Assembly: GCF_022539505.1 (NCBI RefSeq)
Contig: NC_061514.1
Location: 334,845,090 to 334,909,089, forward strand
From: Lolium rigidum
Lineage: Eukaryota > Streptophyta > Magnoliopsida > Poales > Poaceae
DNA: 64,000 nt
Direction of reading: 5' to 3'
In this document: positions 58,235 to 64,000 of the stretch, one piece after another
Position numbering within the stretch: position 1 is the first letter of the stretch
Layout: the number at the start of each line of letters is the position of its first letter
Program-made: the position numbers and the translations under genes
Notes under the pieces: model-generated
What the model saw: only the letters and a program-made list of their open reading frames with translations
The model's database searches: none
Told to the model about the DNA's origin: nothing

Positions 58235-58639
58235 CTGATTTTTTGTCTTACGGGTGGGAAAGTAAGGGTGTGACGGGTGGGGAGATGAAACAAATCTGGA
58301 GTGTTAAATTGATCCTAACGGATGGCTGAGATGTAGTTTTCCAACGGCACTTCGTGCCTTTATAAGTAGTAGAGATTATACATCTATTTTTTCCCTGCAG
58401 TTATACCTGCTACGTACAAAGTGGCCAGTTGGAGCAGGGGTCCTTTCAGGTTGGGCCTATTCCGCGTACGTCCAAGGACCACACCGTTTGGAGGAGCGAG
58501 GGGCTTTACCTTTTGGCTGGTGTCATAACGAACTGATGGCGATTAATCTGTTTTGGGGTTTCTATCTGGCGTTTCTTTCCGCCCAGAATCTGCAACTGCA
58601 AGCAATGAATATTCTTACTGTTCTCGGATTATATTTTGA

Positions 58640-58851
58640 GCTGTTTTGTCAGAAAAATAGTTTGATCCAAGGGAAAGCCAGCTCTTATTGAGTGGTGGAA
58701 ATGTCAGGGCAGGACCCTACCTGATCCCTGGCTTGATGATATTCCTCTATGTGAATCCTTCCCAGCCCTTTTTGACATTTGCCAAGGGTAAGATTGGACT
58801 TTCGAGAGAACCATGAGTTGTAATTTGGTGATTCCTTTCCGGAGAAGAATG
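58640..58851 (+). pseudogene. LINE ORF2 fragment (possible)
   Basis: With internal stops the plus strand reads WLDDIPLCESFPALFDICQG near 58725-58790. This resembles the stretch between RT and the zinc domain of LINE ORF2. It may belong to the same relic as the zf-RVT piece at 63690. Weak support. Confidence 0.3.
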
Positions 58852-59000
58852 TGTTGGAATATTAGGCAATTTCCGTATAAGATTAATTACCGAAAGCAAC
58901 ATTACTGATGCACAAGCATACTTAACCACGCACATCAGACTAAGCACATGCATCAGATCTGAATATGGAACAAGTAGCAGTGCAAGGTAGGAGAGGAAAA
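58852..59000 (+). mobile_element. start of a copia-like LTR, cut by the assembly gap
   Basis: TGTTGGAATATTAGGCAATT begins abruptly after LINE-like sequence. It has the TGTTGGAAT start common in grass copia LTRs. It runs into the N gap, so neither its end nor a target duplication can be seen. Confidence 0.4.
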
Positions 59001-59100
59001 NNNNNNNNNNNNNNNNNNNNNNNNNNNNNNNNNNNNNNNNNNNNNNNNNNNNNNNNNNNNNNNNNNNNNNNNNNNNNNNNNNNNNNNNNNNNNNNNNNNN
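59001..59100. other. assembly gap (100 N)
   Basis: Exactly 100 N, the conventional size for a gap of unknown length. Sequence on its two sides should not be assumed contiguous. Confidence 0.99.
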
Positions 59101-60690
59101 ACGTCTCCGACGTATTGATAATTTCTTATGTTCCATGCCACATTATTGATGTTATCTACATGTTTTATGCACACTTTATGTCATATTCGTGCATTTTCCG
59201 GAACTAACCTATTAACAAGATGCCGAAGTGCCGCTTCTCTGTTTTCTCGCTGTTTTTGGTTTCAGAAATCCTAGTAAGGAAATATTCTCGGAATTGGACG
59301 AAATCAACGCCCGGGGGCCTATTTTTCCACGAAGCTTCCGAAGTCCGAAGACGAAACGAAGTGGGGCCACAGGGGAGCCAAACCCTAGGCGGCGCGGCCC
59401 CCTTGGCCGCGCCGCCCTGTCATCCGGGGCCCCCGTGCCCCCTCTTGACTTGTCCTTCCGCCTACTTAAAGCCTCCGTGACGAAACCCCGCAGTGCGAGA
59501 GCCACGATACGGAAAACCTTCCGAGACGCCGCCAACGCCGATCCCATCTCGGGGATCCAGGAGATCGCCTCCGGCACCCTGCCGGAGAGGGGAATCATCT
59601 CCCGGAGGACTCTACGCCGCCATGGTCGCCTCCGGTGTGATGTGTGAGTAGTCTACCCCCGGACTATGGGTCCATAGCAGATAGCTAGATGGTTGTCTTC
59701 TCCCCATTGTGCTATCATTGTCGGATCTTGTGAGCTGCCTAACATGATCAAGATCATCTATATGTAATTCTATATGTTGCGTTTGTTGGGATCCGATGAA
59801 TAGAGAATACTTGTTATGTTGATTATCAAAGCTATGTCTATGTGTTGTTTATGATCTTGCATGCTCTCCGTTATTAGTAGATGCTGCTGGCCAAGTTGAT
59901 GCTAGTAACTCCAAGAGGGAGTATTTATGCTCGATAGTGGGTTCATGCCTCCGTGAATCCGGAGGAGTGACAAGAACCACTAAGGTTATGGATGTCTTGT
60001 TGCCACTAGGGATAAAACATTAGTGCTATGTTCAAGGATGTAGTCACTAGTTACATTACGCGCAATACTTAATGCAATTGTCATGTTGTTAGCAACTTAA
60101 TACTGGAGGGGTTCGGATGATAACCTCGAAGGTGGACTTTTTAGGCATAGATGCAGTTGGATGGCGGTCTATGTACTTTGTCGTAATGCCCAATTAAATC
60201 TCACAATACTCATCATAATATGTATGTGCATGGTCATGCTCTCTTTATTTGTCAATTGCCCAACTGTAATTTGTTCACCCAACATGCTGCTTGTCTTATG
60301 GGAGAGACACCTCTAGTGAACTGTGGACCCCGGTCCAATTCTCTTTACTGTAATACAATCTACTGCAATACTTGTTCTACTATTTTCTGCAAACAATCAT
60401 CTTCCACACAATACGGTTAATCCTTTGTTACGAGCAAGTCGGTGAGATTGACAACCTCAGCTGTTTCGTTGGGGCAAAGTACTTTGGTTGTGTTGTGCGA
60501 GGTTCCACGTTGGCGCCGGAATCCCTGGTGTTGCGCCGCACTACATCCCGCCGCCATCAACCTTCAACGTGCTTCTTGGCTCCTCCTGGTTCGATAAACC
60601 TTGGTTTCTTTCTGAGGGAAAACTTGCTGCTGTGCGCATCATACCTTCCTCTTGGGGTTCCCAACGAACGTGTGAGTTACACGCCATCAC
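59101..60690 (+). repeat. LTR-like repeat, copy 1 (start lost in gap)
   Basis: Copy 1 matches 60764-62360 along its length: the start region (CCGACGTATTGATAATTTC), AAATATTCTCGGAATTGGAC, GAGAGGGGAATCATCTCCCG, GTTGCCACTAGGGATAAAAC and the end CACGCCATCA. Its first few bases are missing at the gap. Both copies run in the same direction, as LTRs do. The short ORFs inside are not conserved between copies and are not genes. Confidence 0.75.
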
Positions 60691-60763
60691 ATGTCACTTC
60701 AGAAATTATCTTTGTTATCGTTTACCTACTCGAGGGCGAGTAGGAACTAAGCTTGGGGATGCT

Positions 60764-62360
60764 TGATACGTCCCAAACGTATCTATAATTTTTTATGTTT
60801 CATGCTACTTTTATGATGATACTCACATGTTTTATACACATTATATGTCGTTATTATGCATTTTCCGGCACTAACCTATTGACGAGATGCCGAAGAGCCA
60901 GTTGCTGTTTTCTGCTGTTTTTGGTTTCAGAAATCCTAGTAAGAAAATATTCTCGGAATTGGACGAAATCAACGCCCAGGGTCCTATTTTTCCATGAAGC
61001 TTCCAGAAGTCCGAAGAGGAAACGAAGTGGGGCCACGAGGTGGCCACACAACAGGGTGGCGCGGCCCAAGCCCTGGCCGCGCCGGCCTACTGTGGGGGCC
61101 CCTCGTGATGCCCCCTGACCTACCCTTTCGCCTACATATAGTCTTCGTCGCGAAACCCCCGCATACCGAGAGCCACGATACGGAAAACCTTCCAGAGACG
61201 CAGCCGCCGCCAATCCCATCTCGGGGGATTCAGGAGATCGCCTCCGGCACCCTGCCGGAGAGGGGAATCATCTCCCGGAGGTCTCTTCATCGCCATGATT
61301 GTCTCCGGATCGATGTGTGAGTAGTCCATCCCTGGACTATGGGTCCATAGCAGTAGCTAGATGGTTGTCTTCTCCTCATTGTGCTATCATGTTAGATCTT
61401 GTGAGCTGCCTATCATGATCAAGATCATCTATTGTAATGCTACATGTTGTGTTTGTTGGGATCCGATGAATATTGAATACTATGTCAAGTTGATTATCAA
61501 TCTATCATATATGTTGTTTATGTTCTTGCATGCTCTTCGTTGCTAGTAGAGGCTCGGCCAAGTTGATACTTGTGACTTCAAGAGGGAGTATTTATGCTCG
61601 ATAGTGGGTTCATGCCTCCATTAAATGCTGGGACGTGTGACAGAAAGTTCTAAGGTTGTGGATGTGCTGTTGCCACTAGGGATAAAACATCGATGCTTTG
61701 TCTAAGGATATTGGTATTGATTACATTACGCACCATACTTAATGCAATTGTCTGTTGCTTGCAACTTAATACCGGAAGGGGTTCGGATGATAACCTGAAA
61801 GTGGACTTTTTAGGCATAGATGCATGCTGGATAGCGGTCTATGTACTTTGTCGTAATGCCCTGATTAAATCTCATAGTACTCATCATGATATATGTATGT
61901 GCACTGTTAAGCCTTCTTCATTTGTCAATTGCCAACTGTAATTCGTTCACCCAACATCTGTTTATCTTATGGGAGAGACACCACTAGTGAACTGTGGACC
62001 CCGGTCCTATTCTTTACATCTGAAATACAATCTACTGCAATTGTTCTTTACTGTTCTTCGCAAACAATCATCATCTTCCACACAATACGTTTAATCCTTT
62101 GTTTTCAGCAAGCCGGTGTGATTGACAACCTCACTGTTACGTTGGTGCAAAGTACTTTGGTTGTGTTGTGCAGGTTCCACGTTGGCGCCGGAATCCCTGG
62201 TGTTGCGCCGCACTACACTCCGCCACCAACAACCTTCAACGTGCTTCTTGGCTCCTACTGGTTCGATAAACCTTGGTTTCTTTCTGAGGAAAAACTTACT
62301 GCTGTGCACATCACACATTCCTCTTGGGGTTCCCAACGGACGTGTGTCTCACGCGCATCA
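60764..62360 (+). repeat. LTR-like repeat, copy 2 (TGATACG...CGCATCA)
   Basis: The full copy is 1597 bp and begins TGATACGTCC, the start of a family very common in wheat-group and related genomes. It ends ACGCGCATCA. Start and end form a short imperfect inverted repeat (TGATACG/CGCATCA), as LTRs do. The preceding 73 bp (60691-60763) end with AAGCTTGGGGATGCT, which could be a polypurine tract. Confidence 0.7.
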
Positions 62361-63228
62361 GAAGCCGGCGACGGAGTCGCCGGTGGAGGGTTGGAGTGGC
62401 CATCCCGGGATGGTCGCCGACGTGGGGGTCCGACCTGAATAAAGGTGGTGGTCCTAGGGTCTCTCTTGCGTGAAGAGGAAGACCTACCGGAGGCCTGGAC
62501 CCGTGATCTAGCCGGAGTGTTGAGTTCCGGAAGGCTCCGCCGGTGAATGTAACGTGCTTTTTGCACGGAGTTTGCTTGGATCGGTGGTATTCGGTCGTGC
62601 GCACCCATGCTTTTATTCCGACCGATTGGTTCTGGAGGGAGCAGCGCGAAGCTCTTTTTCTATGTTGACATCAAGTGACTATGGATCCATGATGAAAGTC
62701 GGAAGAAGAGAAATTCATGAAGGCCGGAGGGGACGACTAGCTAAGGGAGGTTCAAGTCTCCGCGTTGTTGAGGGACTTGCTTGGTGTTCCGGGCTTCACA
62801 ACAGCGGTATGAAAGTGGGGGCGACAACACAGGTGAAGTTCAGAGTCCTACCTTTCAGGGTGAAAACCCAAGGTCTGGCCTTAACTGGTTGCGCCTGGCA
62901 ATGACCTTGTTGGAGGCATTATTTTGAGAGCGGGGACTATCTTCAGGGTGAAAACCTAAGATCGTTGATCGGGCGACGATGGTGTTCGCGCACTGTTCCC
63001 TTCTTGGAGGCGTCGTTTTTGGAGATTCTGTATTTCAGGTGTTGTCTTGGCGGTGGATGTATTGCTGTTGTTAGGCCCGAGATACTGTAGCGGGACTTTT
63101 GTTTCTTAGTTTTTTTTTTTTTTTTTTTGGCTGTGTGTATGCGTAGTGCCATTAGGGTGGTGCGTTGTTGCAGAGGCTGGGTGTAATTAGTATCGTTTTG
63201 ATATTAATATATTCCCTTTATCAAAAAA
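62361..63228 (+). mobile_element. LINE 3' UTR and tail
   Basis: The GC-rich non-coding stretch contains the repeated phrase TCAGGGTGAAAACC (62857, 62943). It ends GTAATTAGTATCGTTTTGAT, ATTAATATATTCCCTTTATC and AAAAAA, a common ending of grass LINEs. No coding domain remains. Its 5' side stops at the LTR-like repeat, which probably landed in it. Confidence 0.6.
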
Positions 63229-63302
63229 TCTGGTTCCGTCCACACTTGCATTTTTTTGCTCGTGTTTTACTTTGCCGTGCATGTAGTATATACTTGTTTC
63301 AG

Positions 63303-63657
63303 GATACCTATGGGTCCATATCCACTCCGGTTGACATGGTGGTCGACTACTACCAGCACGATTTCCAGTTCGTGGAGCCACCGCGCGTGATGAGCCCGCA
63401 GAACACGCAGCCACTGCGAGGACGTCTACTTCATGGCCGGACAACGCAACTACGAGTCCACCATGCACCACTTCATCGGGATGAGCTTCTTGACGAACTC
63501 CAGGATTGTCTCCATGTTCGCTATCTCAAGGCAATCAAATTTCCTCTTCATCTGCCGTGCACGTCTTCTTCACATGATCCTGGCCGCGCCCATAGCGGAT
63601 TATGTCTCACGCCTCAAGCGCGGTATCACACTCCACAGCCTGCATCACAATGAATAA
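63303..63657 (+). other. unrecognised coding-like segment
   Basis: It follows an acceptor-like TTGTTTCAG. The frame encodes DTYGSISTPVDMVVDYYQHD and FQFVEPPRVMSPQNTQPL. With a 1-nt shift near 63420 it continues FMAGQRNYESTMHHFIGMSF and ends at TAA 63655-63657. Codon usage is GC-rich and gene-like, but I recognise no family. It could be a broken exon of a host gene or a captured piece within a transposon. Confidence 0.3.
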
Positions 63658-63689
63658 GTCCTTCATAAATTATACTAGATTTATCCCGG

Positions 63690-64000
63690 TCGATAATAAC
63701 TCCAAGATTTGGAAGATGAAGATACCTCTGAGAACAAAAATCTTTGCCTGGTATCTTCGTCGGGGGTTATTCTTACGAAAGATAATCTTGCCAAACGCAA
63801 CTGGCATGGAAGTAAAAAGTGTGTCTTCTGTCATCAGGACAAGACTATTAAACACTTATTTTTCCAATGTAAGTTTGCTAGGTCTATATGGTCAGCCGTC
63901 CAAATTGGGTCTACCTTATACCCACCACATAGTGTTGCCAATTTATTTGGTAACTGGCTTAATGGTGTGGATGTTAGGTTTAAACGTCTTATTAGGATGG
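63690..64000 (+). pseudogene. LINE ORF2 zf-RVT fragment at the window edge
   Basis: The plus strand reads KIWKMKIPLRTKIFAWYLRR, then after a 1-nt loss in the G run near 63768, DNLAKRNWHGSKKCVFCHQD, KTIKHLFFQCKFARSIW and NLFGNWLNGV. This is the zinc-binding reverse-transcriptase-associated domain of plant LINEs (C..C..H..C). It continues past the window. Confidence 0.75.

Larger units (their letters stand above)
52255..58375 (-). mobile_element. Helitron, 6.1 kb, carrying gene remnants
   Basis: Read on the minus strand, it starts TCTCTACTACTTATAAAGGC after a host A and ends with GCTTACTAG before a host T, as Helitrons do (5' TC, 3' CTRR, insertion between A and T, no duplication). Just before the end is a short hairpin, CGTGC-GTTGCACGT-GCACG. 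The 5' end has a small palindrome (GGCACGAAGTGCC). No Rep/helicase was recognised. The interior holds two Ulp1/C48-like remnants, a triplicated exon-like segment, a GC-rich leader-like patch and a tandem repeat. Confidence 0.75.

Noticed and set aside
60488..60766. A TTGGCGCCGG motif that could be a primer-binding site inside copy 1
   Set aside because: It occurs at the same place in both repeat copies, so it lies within the repeat rather than in an internal region next to an LTR.
59220..61320. Similar short plus-strand frames in both LTR-like repeats (including a GTLPERGIISRR-like end)
   Set aside because: Although they occur in both copies, the frames shift between them and start and stop at different points, as expected for non-coding LTR sequence.
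1..64000. CRISPR arrays, bacterial operons, tRNA or rRNA genes
   Set aside because: The sequence is a plant nuclear region; no regularly spaced repeats or intact cloverleaf genes were seen by eye. A tRNA search program would be decisive.

Overview
The window is nuclear DNA of a grass, most likely a Pooideae (oat, ryegrass or wheat group). Four things point there: grass-type host genes (an F-box/LRR gene, a purine permease, a REN1-like RhoGAP), Stowaway and Tourist-type MITEs, an Au-type SINE fragment, and an LTR family starting TGATACG. No bacterial, organellar or CRISPR features were seen. All calls come from reading the sequence; no database was searched.

Layout. 1-3.3 kb: AT-rich DNA with a possible last exon of an unknown gene, a CACTA-like end, a Stowaway MITE and a short ORF resembling the plant MLKL/MCA N-terminal helical domain. 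3.3-22.0 kb: a nested pair of retrotransposons. A full-length L1-type LINE (3333-22041, 18-bp target duplication) was hit within ORF1 by a 12.9-kb Ty3/gypsy element of Tat type (4439-17369, minus strand, 5-bp duplication GGCGG). The gypsy element has a decayed gag-pol with a second RNase H, and an antisense intron-containing gene between pol and its 3' LTR. 22.4-25.4 kb: an intact five-exon F-box/LRR gene (minus strand, 521 aa). 27.6-30.4 kb: two PIF/Harbinger-type elements 16 bp apart, one with a dead transposase carrying a SINE. 31.7-32.8 kb: an intact purine permease. 33.3-34.7 kb: a copia fragment. 35.7-48.6 kb: a 21-exon REN1-like RhoGAP gene (minus strand, 794 aa as reconstructed), with a 5'-truncated LINE and a large inverted repeat in one intron. 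49.3-50.1 kb: a Mutator-like inverted-repeat element. 51.0-52.1 kb: a further Harbinger-type element. 52.3-58.4 kb: a 6.1-kb Helitron (minus strand) carrying remnants of two Ulp1/C48-type protease genes and a repeated exon. 58.4-64 kb: LINE fragments, a 100-N assembly gap, a pair of about 1.6-kb LTR-like repeats separated by about 70 bp, and a LINE tail.

Three host genes look functional: the F-box/LRR protein (predicted SCF substrate receptor), the purine permease (predicted plasma-membrane transport of purines or cytokinins) and the REN1-like RhoGAP (predicted switch-off of ROP GTPases). They share no pathway and are simply neighbours in a transposon-rich region. The strongest structural results are the nested LINE/Tat pair, whose boundaries reconcile to the base, the antisense gene in the Tat element, and the protease-carrying Helitron.
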